The notes under the pieces: generated by a model | What the model saw: the letters and a program-made list of their open reading frames with translations, nothing else | Told to the model about the DNA's origin: nothing | Databases searched by the model: none | Program-made: the position numbers and the translations under genes | In this document: positions 46,560 to 57,971 of the stretch, piece by piece | Layout of the letters: every line of letters begins with the position of its first letter | How positions within the stretch are numbered: position 1 is the stretch's first letter | Origin: Isoetes taiwanensis | Taxonomy: Eukaryota; Streptophyta; Lycopodiopsida; Isoetales; Isoetaceae | Direction of reading: 5' to 3' | Length of the DNA stretch: 64,000 nt | Assembly (NCBI GenBank): GCA_021234155.1 | Contig: JAJEKV010000014.1 | Location: forward strand, 13,001,836-13,065,835

Positions 46560-48254
46560 GCCTCTTTGTGCTCCCTAGCCTTTAGCTATTCTAAACGTAT
46601 TTATAAAACTGGGGCCTTTCTTCACACACCTCCACAGCAGCCAGCTGCAAATCCATCATCCCTCCAAAGCAGGGCAAAGCAGTTTCGTCATTCACCCACA
46701 ATCCACAATCCACTGTCACCGAGCATCTGCATGGCCCTGCCACAATCCACCCACTGTCACCGAGCAGATCCTGATTTCTTGTTCGGGATCACCCACCAAT
46801 ATTGTCATCTTCTATTCCCGACTCCGGCATAGCCATCGCCCTAGCTGGTAGAGGCGCCATTGCAGCGCTTGCAGCTGCCCTATCTGCTTCCGACCCCCAG
46901 AAACGGCGCCAGAAACAGGCCGCAGAAACTGGTGGCGATGAAACAGACCGCAGAAACTGGTGGCGATCGAGAAGGTTATAATCTTAGCCCTTGTTGAAAT
47001 CTTAAAAAGCTTCTATTTCCTCTGTTTTGAATCCCTTTTAGAATCCCCTGTGTCGAAATGCAGGTGTTGAATCAAGGATTAAAGAGAGGCATTTTGCATT
47101 TCTTGAAGGCAAATCCGTCAGCCCTGTGTGCACAGCTTGGAAATCCGGCATCTGATATGGGGGCCAGAAAACGCCCAAAAGCTTCCATAGATCTTGGCTG
47201 TAGGTGACCTCTTGCCATGCGGATTGAAGCTTTCGTCCCGTTTTGCAGCACCTGCAGCAAGATCCGGTTCTCTGGCTACATTTTCAAAGCAAGGTGCCGA
47301 GAAGTTTAAAAGAGCTCTGAAGTTTAAAAGCTGGCTTACCGTGAAGGAATGGAAGGGCCTTAACTTGAAGCTCGCATGACGGACCTGCATCAGGAAATCC
47401 GGCATATGAAAACAAATCCTGAAATGACGGCTCCGCTTCTTGAAAACAAATCCTGCATCTGGCTCCGCATCGTGAGAAGAAATGGTTGTTGAAAAGCTCG
47501 GCTTCCGTGCCATAGCCACGATCTTGGGAGTTCGCCATAGCCACAAGTTCATAAGTGTACCAAATCTCTTCAATTCAAAGGTATGTACCAAATCTCCCCC
47601 TCTTTTTCAATTTCAAATTTCAAACTTAAACATGGGTGGGAGGAAAAAAGTGGAATAATAAAGTGTATATAAGAAAAAAATACGGACATAGCGTGGCCAA
47701 TGGGTTATTTTTTCTAAGGCCAATGGGTATGAAGAATTAAAATATTATTAAATAAATTGACGTCTATTTATACGCCCCCAATTTCACACATTGTGCACAT
47801 TATGTTGCCATTATAGGGGCACATTTTCAAGGCACATTTTCAATGTTTAAGTCAAAACATTGATATACTAGGGGTTGACTATTTTTTTTTATCTACGTAT
47901 ACATAGGAAATGCATAGTTATGGTGTGCATTTAGGAAATACATAAGATATTGTATTTATTAGGAAATATATAGGATAAGATATTGTGTTTATTAGAAAAC
48001 ATTGATATACTAAAAAAAAAGGGGGAATGGGGGATTCTATTTTTGGGTCTACGATATATAGAAAAAAAAAAAAATGCATAGGTATAGTGTGCACTTGGAA
48101 AATACATAGGATATGGTGCAACTAATAATGATTTGCACTTTATGATATTGGAGGTAGAAACTATGTTTGTAGGCAAGTAGGTTCGCCACATTTGTTGTAT
48201 GTTTGATCACATGTGAATAAACGTATAGTAATATGATGTTTGAAGGGCTTAGAA
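46560..48254. other. no supported gene in the inner part of the 3.6-kb insert
   Basis: A TATTTATAAAA box near 46598 and a GC-richer stretch 46640-47580 recall a promoter and first exon, but no frame has a recognisable domain. A 20-base unit CCGCAGAAACTGGTGGCGAT is repeated at 46919 and 46950. It may be a captured gene piece. Confidence 0.35.
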
Positions 48255-48960
48255 CTGCATTTTGCACTTTGAGCTGCCTTTCTCGACTCACGAAGTGAGA
48301 AAGGGGCTCGGAAGGCTCTTTCGACTCAGCGAAGTCGAAAAAGGGCCTCGAACAAAAAAAAAATCTCCGCCCTTGAAATTGCCTTTTTGGTACCGAAGTT
48401 GCCTTTCCCGGCTTCGCCGAAGTCGAAAGGCCCTCAAACCCGCGTTTTTTGCTTTGAGTTGCCTTTTCGACTTCGCGAAGTCGAGAAAGGCCTTCTCCGA
48501 CCCCTAAAACACTGTGTTTTTTCGAATCGCCTTTCTCGACTCAACGAAGTCGAAAAGGCCTTCTACCCCTAAAACTGCGTTTTTTTTGAGCCGCCTTTCT
48601 TGACTTCATGAGTCGAAAAGGCCTTCGACCCCTAAAACCTGCGTTTTTGCTTTTGGCTGCCTTTCTCGACTTCAGCGAGTGAAAGGCCTTCTACCCCTAA
48701 AACCTGCGTTTTTTGTTTTGAGCTGCCTTTCTCGACTCACGAGTCGAGAAAGGCCTTCTGACCCCCTAAAACCTGCGTTTTTTGCTTTGAGCTGCCTTTC
48801 TCGACTCGCGAGTCGAGAAAGGCCTTCTGACCCCTATACCCTGCGTTTTTCGCTTTGAACTGCCTTTCTCGTCTCGAGAAAGGCCTTCTGACCTGTGTTT
48901 TTCCCTCTGAGCTACCTTTCTCGACTCGCGAGTCGAGAAAGGCTCTCAGGCCTGTATTTT
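48255..48960. repeat. satellite of palindromic hairpins, about 11 units
   Basis: Each unit of about 52-69 bp has a palindrome CTTTCTCGACTCG / CGAGTCGAGAAAG and a spacer of the type CCTTCTGACCCCTAAAACC then TGCGTTTTTTGCTTTGAGCTG. Palindromes begin near 48277, 48316, 48401, 48461, 48530, 48593, 48660, 48725, 48794, 48863 and 48915. The unit at 48793-48822 is a perfect 30-bp palindrome. Others vary in the centre while arms often stay complementary. A related hairpin (CTCGCCT-CACA-AGGCGAG) lies outside the array near 46538. Confidence 0.92.
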
Positions 48961-49586
48961 CCAAAAATGGCCCTAAGAATTGTGTTTGATTTTATTTTTT
49001 TTTTGCCCTCAGAGCATCACTTGACTAACTTGATTTTGTCTTTTGCAGTCCTTATCTCAACCAGATAGTACATGCTTGGGAGCAATGAAAAGACTAGTTC
49101 ATTGAAGAAAGGTGCCGAGAAGAGGGTGGTGACATCAGTTGGACATACAAGCACGTGGCCCATGAAGGAACTCCTCATACAAATTTCTATCGTCTGTAAG
49201 TTGCTCCGTGACTTGGAGAGAGCTCCACGCGCCCTTTGCACTAGGTCGTTCATGTGTGAAGAGCGTGTATTTTTTGGTGATTAAGTAAACAATTTGCTTA
49301 ATTTTTGTTGGAATTTGTGATCTCTTGTCTACCCACCCAAGAAAATAGAGCCAAAATATCCAACTAAGAATCTTTTTCAACTAGATCTTTGGTTTCAAAC
49401 TTTAATGAATTTCCTTTGTTTCAATTGCATTGTTCTTGTTCTCGACTCGCTAACCAGGGAAAACTGAAGCAAAGCTTGGATGCGGAGTTTTATTCAAAAA
49501 TTCGAATTAAGGATAGTTTTCGGGTCGGGGTGCTCCTTTTTATGTAAATTAACCGGGTTCCGAAAAAAAATGGGAATGGAATGAGT
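48961..49586. other. no gene seen
   Basis: Right end of the 3.6-kb insert. A partial satellite half-arm (TTCTCGACTCGC) occurs at about 49438. Confidence 0.45.
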
Positions 49587-49604
49587 CCCACTTTAATTAA
49601 ATAC

Positions 49605-51310
49605 GACTTCTTTTCTTTCTTGACAAACTTTTGAGCAGGAGGAGGAGGCACAACCATTGCCTGCTCAGCCTCCTTATGTTTCAAGATGTTAGCTTCCTCA
49701 TGAACTGGTTCTTTCTCTTTGGTATTATTCATTCTTCTGGTGTGGACAACCATTATCTCTTCTTGTTCTTCAATTTCCTGCACAAATCTTATAGATGCAT
49801 TTTGCTCATTAGTTTTGGATTTTTCTTGCCTAGCAAAATATTCTTTCACACTGCATCTATCCTCATAATGTCCTACAGCTTTACAAAAGGCACACACAGG
49901 GCATTCTTTACCAAAATGTCCTCTTTTCCCACACTTTGTGCATGGCCTATACAGCAATAATCAGAAGAATGAGTGTCTCTAAAGCAATGCACACATGGAG
50001 GATAAGTTTTCTTTTCAAATTTTGAGCTTTTCAGCTCTTGGAGTTGCTTGGTTACCTCAACCAGTGCCTCAGACACTTTGGTGATTTCTGCTCTTACATC
50101 TGCTGCAGGAGCCTCAGCATCTTCCATCTTTATCTTTTTCTTCTCTTTTTGGACAGCATAAACAGGTACAGGTGCTGGTCCCATGTATTCTTGTTCATAA
50201 TCTGGAAAAAAGGGATCATGTGTTAAGTGCATATCATCTGGCAAGTAAGAGATCATATCTGCAATTTCAGTAGCCTTGGTGAAGGCTTTGTGTATTGTGT
50301 CAAATCCTTCTTGTTTTTGAATCTTCAATAACTTTCTGTGTATTCTTGGCCTGCTGCTTAATCCTCTGATAAATAGAATAGAATAGAATAGAATAGAATA
50401 GTTTTTTTTATCGTCCACTGAGACCAATCGGCCTATGGGACCCAGAAGGAGCGCAGCAAACTTATTACTGTCCGGGTTAAAAAACCCCCGCCCCGAAGGG
50501 TTTTCGAGGGAAAAACCGTGGCAGTAATAAGAATGCTGTCAAACTGTACAAGTATACATCATCATGAAATAAATGTGTATGTACATGTCAAGTGCGTGCC
50601 CGAGGACATAGCTGATCTCGCATGTCCATGACCTCCTGAAGGTATGATCCTAGCATCCGTACGGATGCCGTGCTCAATGTCACATGTAGCTGCTGGCCAG
50701 GCCTGACCAACTCAGCATAGCGCGTCCGGATTTGATCATATGCTGGGCAACTTTGAAGGGTATGAGATTCATCCTCAATGACTCCCATTTGGCAGCAAGA
50801 AGCCACTAGATGCAAGGTATAGTTAGGAACCTGATTAATTTGGCATTTGACAAGATAGAGATTGAACCTTTCCACATATTGGTGCACACTCTCGCCATGC
50901 TTAATGCGAAAAGTTTGCAGCTCAAATATTAGATCTTGGGGGTCCAAAAGTTTACCAAAACGTGCCAAACACTTTTTAACCAATTCATCCCAAGAATTGG
51001 CACCTAAACTTATGACATATTCTAACCAAGCCCTAAATTCATCATTCTTAAAACATTTTTTAAACTCAGAGAACTTACAGCCTTTTTTGTAACCATATTC
51101 TTGGTAGTACTCTTCAAAAGTCTTGAGGAAGTTGTTGGCATTCATGCTTGGATCAAAGGTAGGGACTGGAACAGGCATGTTTAGCTCAAAATATTGGCAA
51201 GGCATACCTGAATTTGCTTGTACAGTGACAGTAGATGTTGGAGCAGTAGCTTCATGATTGTCTTGTGCTTCAGTAGGCTCAGATGCCTCATTAGTTCTTC
51301 TGGGTGCCAT
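49605..51310 (-). pseudogene. gypsy gag, interrupted by a LINE fragment
   Basis: Starts at the ATG at 51310-51308. The N-terminal part holds a retrotransposon gag domain (FDPSMNANNFLKTFEEYY, FRAWLEYVISLGANSWDEL, FRIKHGESVHQYVERF). After LHLVAS at about 50793 the frame runs into a LINE fragment. Gag resumes at about 50374 (IRGLSSRPRIHRKLLKIQKQ), then a coiled-coil-like stretch and two CCHC knuckles about 10 residues apart: C-T-K-C-G-K-R-G-H-F-G-K-E-C (49945-49900) and C-A-F-C-K-A-V-G-H-Y-E-D-R-C. It ends where the 3.6-kb insert begins at about 49609. Gag binds and packages element RNA. Confidence 0.85.
50375..50792 (-). mobile_element. 5'-truncated LINE with TTCTA-repeat tail, inserted in gag
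   Basis: From 50792 the minus strand encodes C-C-Q-M-G-V-I-E-D-E-S-H-T-L-Q-S-C-P-A-Y-D-Q-I-R. This is the C-x2...E-x3-H-x4-C signature at the end of LINE ORF2 proteins. About 70 codons later comes a stop, then a 3' UTR with CCTCGAAAACCCTTC, GGGGTTTTTTAACCC and CCGATTGGTCTC, and a tail of about five TTCTA units at 50375-50400. It shares its 3' UTR with the fragment at 11187-15751. No clear target duplication is seen here. Confidence 0.78.
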
Positions 51311-51334
51311 GAGTTCAAATTCCAGGAAAATGGT

Positions 51335-51350
51335 CTCGGTAGAACCTCCA
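51335..51350 (-). promoter_or_regulatory. primer-binding site of the gypsy element
   Basis: The minus strand reads TGGAGGTTCTACCGAG starting 3 nt inside the 5' LTR. The leading TGG fits a tRNA CCA end. The tRNA identity was not determined. Confidence 0.55.
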
Positions 51351-51353
51351 AAA

Positions 51354-53942
51354 TGTTGAAGGTGTTCCTGGCAAAACCTTCAACCTCAGTGGTTTAGAAC
51401 CTCCAGGTTGCTTGAGGCAACCACTCTGAGTGCAAAGATTCCAGAAATAATACTCAAAAGATTGTTGGGAACATCTTTCCCTGAAGGCTAAAAAGTCTGC
51501 TTCGAAATAACATCTGCAGTGTGCACACCATTCAAGTTTTAAACATGATTTTCATCCCCAAAGATGCTCAACACTTATATCTGGCAGATGCAAATGTCTA
51601 GTCAGATCTAATTGGATTAGATAGGCCAAATCCCCGCTTCTGACCCAGTCAATTTTAGGTCAATATCCCTGGCAGAGGGCTTGAATTATGATCTCGATAT
51701 TGGCAATGAGTTTTCTTGTTTTGCAAACTTCACTCTTCTTGGGAATGTCTGCACACCAAGGACCAAGACTTCTTTTTGCAATTGAGACTCTAATTTTTTT
51801 CTTTTTTGATGCTTTCTTGCTATAGGCTGTAAAGGATAAATAATTCTGAACAGAATACTTTCTAAGGGAGGAATGCACACTTGCCTAATGCTCTCATGTT
51901 CAACATATATTACCTAGCAACACTAATACTCTCAGAACTGCTTCCTATGCTCAAATGCCTAATGCCAATTCCTGCTAGATTCAAACTTGCCAACTCAATA
52001 TTGTATTGATGTTTTGGATTGACAACAGGTTTGTTTCTGCTTTCTCTGAAGATGCGCTAACTAGACATACTGACAATATTTGGCGATTGAAGTTAAATAC
52101 TGCAGAGGACCTCTCTCTAATAACTATTATTTTTTGGGAATACAACTCAATGTGAGATGAACACTTCACAACAAGGGTCGGATTTTCAATTGAATCAAAC
52201 ACTCAGAAGATAACAATATATATCCCAAGCTCAAGGTCTTGGGTGCAGGATCAAATAGGTGAACATTCAGTCAATCTGGAGAATTCAGTCAATAATCCAG
52301 ATTGCAAGTAAACATTGGAGTTCGGAATCAAGCTCAGGATGATCAAGCCGGTCCTTCTTCAAAGCCAGGAATCTCTTATTTGCCTCAAAGCCCTCGAATT
52401 TTTTCTCTGTTCAAAAGCCCCTTTTGTAGATGCTCTGTTTTGTTGAGTTCTTGATCAATTCCCATTAATTCTCTGTCTTTTAGCTGACACTTGGCATTCT
52501 TCGCATCAAACATGGTAATCCGACAGGTTTTAGTCATGATTGATCAATTGATTAGGCCAGATTAGGCGGATCTTGGCAGTTCCAGGTTTTAGTGTTCGTG
52601 AAAACACAGGCGAAATATCCCACAGACATTCTTCAGCTCGACGGCCCAAGGTATATAACAAGAAATAAATCCGTTATTTATAATTATAACGTGCAATATC
52701 CACGTGGGATTCGGTACCTCAACCGCCCCACACGCCCGGATGTTCTACGTGGCATGGGGGGATTGGCTGGGGAAAGAAAATAGACTTGGGGGGGTAGATA
52801 GGAAAAATTTTTATACCCCAAGGTCTATGGCACGATTCCCTAGGAAGTAAATATAAGGCTCAAAATAAAACCTTTTTTCAATTTTCTTTTTTCCTATGGG
52901 AATCTTTTTTTGCACTCTAGAAGATTCGAGAATCTTTTGTTGCAATGGGGCATTTTTTACTTTGGCTAAAAAAAGCTTAAGGAGTAAATAATGTGGCATA
53001 TGGAAATGATGACAAGGCTAGGTGGGTATGATATGGCAAGTAGTGAGGATGACGTGTCAGCCAACTTAAGCTTGGAAAATTCTTTCTAGTCAAAATTGTG
53101 GATGATGTGGAGATGATGTGTGTGACAAGTGGATAGTGATGGGGTGGCAATGATGATGTGGCAAAGTGACGTGCAATGTTATGGGTGCTAGTTTGATGCT
53201 TTGAGATATACTTAGATTTTGAACATGGAAACATAAATATGACATGGCATGGCTAGAATGATGATGTGTATGATGACTTGGCATGTGGAGTGAAGTGCAA
53301 AGTGACTTGGCACACAAAGTGTTTTTTTCATAGGCCAACTTTTGAAATGCATCTTTTGGCATCCCCTAGGGCACATTTGAGTTTTGGACATTTCCCCTAG
53401 GGATTTTTGCAACTTTCTTTTTCTTTTGACCAAGTTGCATGAGATGTTGACTTTTGAACACGAGCATGACCAAGTCAAGTGACATTTGAACTTAAGGGTG
53501 GTGACAAGTTGTTGTGGGTGGTGTATAGCAAATGGATGTTTCAAGAAGGTGTGTTTTGACTAGAAAGAACTTTCAAAGCCAAGTTTGACTTTAGAAGAAG
53601 TTATGTGCATGGAATCAAGGTTCAATGGGTACTTTATGATGGTGGAGTGTATAGAGAATGTGAGAAGGGAATCAAAATGCACCAAGATGCCAAGATCACA
53701 AGTGGTCACATACCATGAGATGATCTTCAAGGGGTCTTCTTTCCTTTCTTCTTTTCTTTTCTTTTGCTTGATTCTCCTCTTGCCTCTCTTGAGTGACTTG
53801 AGTCAATTGTCCTTCCCTTGCTCTTCAACTTCTTAATGCATGCTAGTGAAGCATTTTCCTAGTGCCTTGCAAATCAGATCAAAGTGTGAGGATCAGTTCA
53901 AAAATGTGCTTAGCTCTTCCATGCTGCCATAGCATGGCAGCA
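51354..53942 (-). repeat. 5' LTR of the gypsy element
   Basis: 2589 bp. Same termini as the 3' LTR. The G-box pair is at 52745-52752 (now CTACGTGG) and 52700-52707, followed on the minus strand by TTATAAATAA. Confidence 0.95.
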
Positions 53943-55827
53943 CTATACATCATAAGAATCTGTTATTGACAATCCTACTTGAAATTGCTAATGCGACAGT
54001 CTAGCTACATATGGTCTATTCTTGCTACAAAAGGACATAGTATTGCACAAGTGATGACTGAACTTTTGACAGCTAGAAATCCAACAATATTGGAGAATTA
54101 TTCGCCAAGAACTAAATGGTAAATCTAACAGCAACACCATAAGTATAGGGGTAGCAGAGAGCCCCAACAAAAGACAGAAATGCCGAGGTGAGGTGGTATA
54201 ATAGCAGATAGAAAAGAATGCAATAGAAGGAACTTACTTATTTTGTGAATGTCGTTATAGTTTGAAACTCATTCAAGTGGTCTTGCTTTAAACTTTGAGT
54301 CGGATATGTAGAAGAGATGAATGCAAGGCCTAGTTAAAATCTCTTCTTGGAGTCTCAAATTGCTTGTCTAGAGTCCATACAAAGTGTATAATTCCCATGC
54401 ACAGATTGACCTGCAAAACAGTCAATAGAAAATATTATTCTCGGTCCATTGTCCATTATCTCTGATGCTTGGATTTCACTGTGTTTATGGTCAGAAAGCC
54501 AAATCAAGAAAAGATCATTGCAGAAAGGAAAAAAAAGAGGGAAATTTCTTCATTTGGAAATTCTGGACCTAAACTAATAATGTAATAATCGTGGTAAAAG
54601 TAGGTGCTCTTACCCAGGTTGCTGTTACAACACAGAAGAAATTAACTTGTAGCAAGCAACGGTTTGTACAGCAACGATTGTAATGAATGTAGCATAAGCA
54701 ACTCCACGAGCTAGACGATAGAAGCTCATAGCAGAAAGCTGAGCATGCATCCTGGCATGGATAAGTTTGTGTACCTTGCATGCAGCATGCCAGAAATAAA
54801 CAGGAATATAGAGCCAACAAATGAAACCTCCTTTGGTCCTAGACAACTATCGGGATATTTAACATGAAAATTATGGCAGGAAGATGGTTACCTGAAAGTT
54901 ATGGCAAGAAGATGGCTACCGCAATGCATGATGAACTGCGTCCACAATACCAGATTGACCAAAGTCCTTCACTGAAAGCATTAGGAACCTATTAGACCCA
55001 TCACCAATGCCTTGCAAGGATTTCAACTGGTCCAATGTCAAATATTCTACAAACTTTCACCATATTGCAAGAAAATCACAGAAATCAATCTTACCTTATG
55101 TTCGACGTAGGATTTTGAAAAACAAATCTCATCAGCAAAACAAATCTCACGGCTGCATTGAGAAGGCCAGGCTCAGTAAACTTTTTGCTGCTTGAACAAC
55201 AAAAACTTTGTCTACTTGCTAGCCCTTGGAAACTGCAACCCCTTCGATCTCTCAAGTCTTCGATCTCTCAAAATACCTGCCCTGCATACTCCATAGAATA
55301 ATCCTGTAGCTTTCTCTGCAAGCCAAAATCATCCTACCGTAGACGCTTCTAATTTTTGGGCACCAGATATCATACACAACAACTGTGCTTTCCCAAGTTG
55401 CAACCCAAGCAGATTGATTTGTTGCAGAAAGTCTCTGTTCGGCTTGTGCAAAACCCATGAAACTCCTTTCAAAGATGTCAGTCTGCAAGACAAAATAACA
55501 GAAAATATTCTCCTCGATTTGTGGCTTGAAGATGTTCTTTGCCGGATCGGACATGCATGCTGAGATGGAAAGGGCTAAATCAGGAACTATAAGAAAAGAG
55601 GAAATACCTATTCAGCAGCACAACTTAGGACGGGATTTTGATAGCCCAGGGCAGGATCTTGATTGTCAACAGTGTCTACTGGCGGACAGAGACTATAGAA
55701 GAATCTGCTTAGGAAGTTGCTTTCATTAACCAGAGAAATAAGAAACCGTAAACTGCAAATTCGAGCTACATGCCTTATCACATATCTTATCACCAGCTGC
55801 AACCTGCATGATCTTAACAAAGGTAAT
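53943..55827. other. continuation of the gypsy target region, no gene assigned
   Basis: Starts with the CTATA duplication followed by CATCATAAGAATCTGTTATT, which also occurs at about 39035. A minus-strand frame at 54846-54625 has one or two hydrophobic spans (R-G-V-A-Y-A-T-F-I-T-I-V-A-V-Q-T-V) and could be an isolated exon, but I cannot name it. Nothing else is recognised. Confidence 0.35.
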
Positions 55828-57386
55828 CTAGGATCGGATTAAGCCATGCCCACAAATTATATGTCTAAAAACACATCCTGATTTTTGAGCACCGGAGGCG
55901 GTGCATGTGTGCATGCTAAGTATCCGGATTCGTGCATGTGTAGATGGCTTCGTGGAATGAAAGGAGAAGTGTAGAAAATAAATAACGCCAAAATTCTGTC
56001 TCAATTTTTGGAGAATCGGGATCTCTTTCCGCTTATTTCCAAATATGGTAGTCATGCCTTGAAGATCAAATTGAGAAACAGATAGGAGATTTGTGAGAAG
56101 AGTAGGCAGATACGTCACATCAGGAATTTCAGTGACAGTGCCATCCATGGATTGTAGATGAATTTCTCCTTTGCTTTGAGACTGACATGAGCTGCCATTT
56201 CCAACAGTAACTTGGATTGACTGATCTAAGTGTGAGTTTACCAAGAGCGCCTCATCTCCTATAAGATGCTTAGATGCCCCTGAATCTAGCATAAGAAGTG
56301 AGAAAGATGTGTTACTCATAGTGGCAACATTAACATTGGAAACTCCAAAACATGATAGAAGATCTGGCGCAGTACTAAGAAATTGCTCATCATGATCAGA
56401 AATGTGAGCAAAAAGATACTCATTAGCAAAAGAACTGAGATCCTCATCAGCAAAAGAATTGGAGTTTAGAGAGGTAACTTCAGCATCATAAGGTAAGAAC
56501 AAATCTTGTAAATTACCAGTAATTGCCATGCCAAGATATTCATGTGAAAACAGAGGTGACAAGACTGCTGATCCAGAAAATGCATGCTGTTGTGTTGGTG
56601 TGGAAGACAAGAAGGTACCAGTTTTAGTAGACTCCAACCATTGCTTGAATTGTGGACAATTATTTCGAAAGTGCCTCTTCTGGCCACAAGCAAAACATTT
56701 AACTTGAGATCTGTCTTTGGGAGGCTTCTCTGATCCTTTATATTTTTCCGCTTGCTTGGCCTTTGTAAAATCTGCCACAGCCACATTGAGTTGAGCTAAG
56801 TGAAGTTGTGCTTGTTGCACTTTGTTGAGGTCTTCCAATTCTTCTTGAATAAGCAGATTTTGGACTTCTTGAAAGGTAAACTGCACTCCCTTCTGAGAAC
56901 ATGTTTTGTTGAACCAATAATATGCTGAAATTTGTCTCGCACAGCTCTAAAGATCAAGATTATCAAATCTTGTTCAGTGATATTACCTCTTGCTCCAATA
57001 AGCTGCTGCTTTAATGTTTTGAGTTTAGACAAATTGGCTTGCACATTTTCACATGCTGCCAGCTTCAATTGCTCCATTTCTTGTTTAATCAAAGACTGTT
57101 TGGCAAGGCCAGTAACTGTACATGATGATTTAAGATACTCTCATGCTTCCATAAATGTTTTACATTCTTTAAGTTGCAATCTGATCTCAGAATCAACCAG
57201 GGACTTCAGGTGATCCAATGCTTCTTCATCTTCATCTGGCTTGGCTTCTAGATCCTACCCTGGCTTCAGAACCTTCTTCAATTTGAGAAGACCAAGGTGA
57301 ATCTCGAAAAATTCACACCATGCAGCATAGTTGGAGCCATCTAATACTGGATTTTGTGTAATCTTCCAAGGATCAAGTCCTCCCAT
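55828..57386 (-). pseudogene. Ty1/copia gag and protease, decayed
   Basis: Starts at the ATG at 57386-57384 (MGGLDPWKI, then L-D-G-S-N-Y-A-A-W, the usual copia gag opening). Two in-frame stops and a frameshift near 56890 follow. Further on come the knuckle C-F-A-C-G-Q-K-R-H-F-R-N-N-C (about 56690) and the protease active site L-M-L-D-S-G-A-S-K-H-L-I (about 56290), then the L-L-S-V-S-Q segment typical before integrase. It ends at about 55830 without integrase or RT, so it is a 3'-truncated copy. Confidence 0.88.
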
Positions 57387-57774
57387 GACTTTGAAATGAG
57401 AATACTCAATATGATTGTAATATAGAAAAATTGTGACAGCAGATCAAGCAAGAACCATACAAACTATATCATTCTAGCGATCAGAGGCTAAAAAATTGTT
57501 GTAGCCTCCAATATTAACTGGATTTAAGAGGAAAAGACAGGATCAGATGTTAAGAACAACAGATTTTGAGCAATCTTGCCTGAAAGATTTTTGTCACAGA
57601 TTTTTGCTCCAAACTCGCCAAATCTCATTGAAGACTCGCCAAATCCTACCAAGATTGGGATCAAAAGAGAGCTAAGACCATTCCGCCTTAGATCCGAGAG
57701 CCGTTTGCCAAGATTCGCCAGTATCACGCAAGTAATTCCTCACCAACGCCTGCATGCTATTTTCGTATAGTGTG

Positions 57775-57786
57775 GCTCTGATACCA
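57775..57786 (-). promoter_or_regulatory. copia primer-binding site
   Basis: The minus strand reads TGGTATCAGAGC, the initiator-tRNA-Met complement used by most plant copia elements. Confidence 0.85.
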
Positions 57787-57971
57787 TTTTAGAGAACGAG
57801 AGCTATACGAAAAATAAGGTGGCGCTAACAATCAATGTCTGTATTAGCAAGACAAAAGTAATAACAAAAAGATGCACATGCCCCTAAATAAGATGTGCTG
57901 ACATGGCATGTGCTGACGTCATGTTAGGGTTACAGTAGTTAGGATTACAGTCGGGTTTCCTACTTCTAACA
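57787..57971 (-). repeat. copia 5' LTR, probable
   Basis: From 57971 the minus strand begins TGTTAGAAGTAGG, a typical copia LTR start, and reaches the primer site in about 185 bp. The end CTCTAAAA lacks the usual CA, so it has mutated or the boundary is slightly off. Confidence 0.55.

Larger units (their letters stand above)
45997..49609. mobile_element. 3.6-kb insert bounded by inverted repeats, inside the gypsy element
   Basis: Left edge AAGTCGCATTTAATTAAAG then TGGG (45997-46019); right edge is its complement with one change (49587-49609). Both edges continue with a shared GGACTCAT-type stretch. The insert lies between gag and protease, which are contiguous in copy 1. It holds a polypurine tract, an AATT tract, a 20-bp repeat pair (46919 and 46950), and a palindrome satellite. 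No transposase is recognised and no clean target duplication is seen, so it could also result from a rearrangement. Confidence 0.55.
39122..53942 (-). mobile_element. complete-boundary Ty3/gypsy element (Tat-related), defective
   Basis: LTRs at 39122-41622 and 51354-53942 are near-identical apart from indels. They start TGTTGAAGG and end GGCAGCA and are flanked by the 5-bp duplication CTATA (39117-39121, 53943-53947). Minus-strand order: gag with two zinc knuckles, protease, extra RNase H, reverse transcriptase, native RNase H, integrase. Protease active site, RT catalytic motif and gag are all damaged, so it cannot move unaided. It carries a LINE fragment (50375-50792) and a 3.6-kb insert (45997-49609). 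Confidence 0.96.

Noticed and set aside
48255-48960. CRISPR-like repeat-spacer array
   Set aside because: The spacers are themselves repeats of one another, the context is a plant retroelement, and no Cas genes occur.
48262-48964. Frames of 60-80 codons with repeated serine, lysine and arginine motifs
   Set aside because: They only translate the palindromic satellite; both strands are open alike.
55252-55554. 100-codon minus-strand frame
   Set aside because: No family resemblance, no neighbours; cannot be told from chance in AT-rich DNA.
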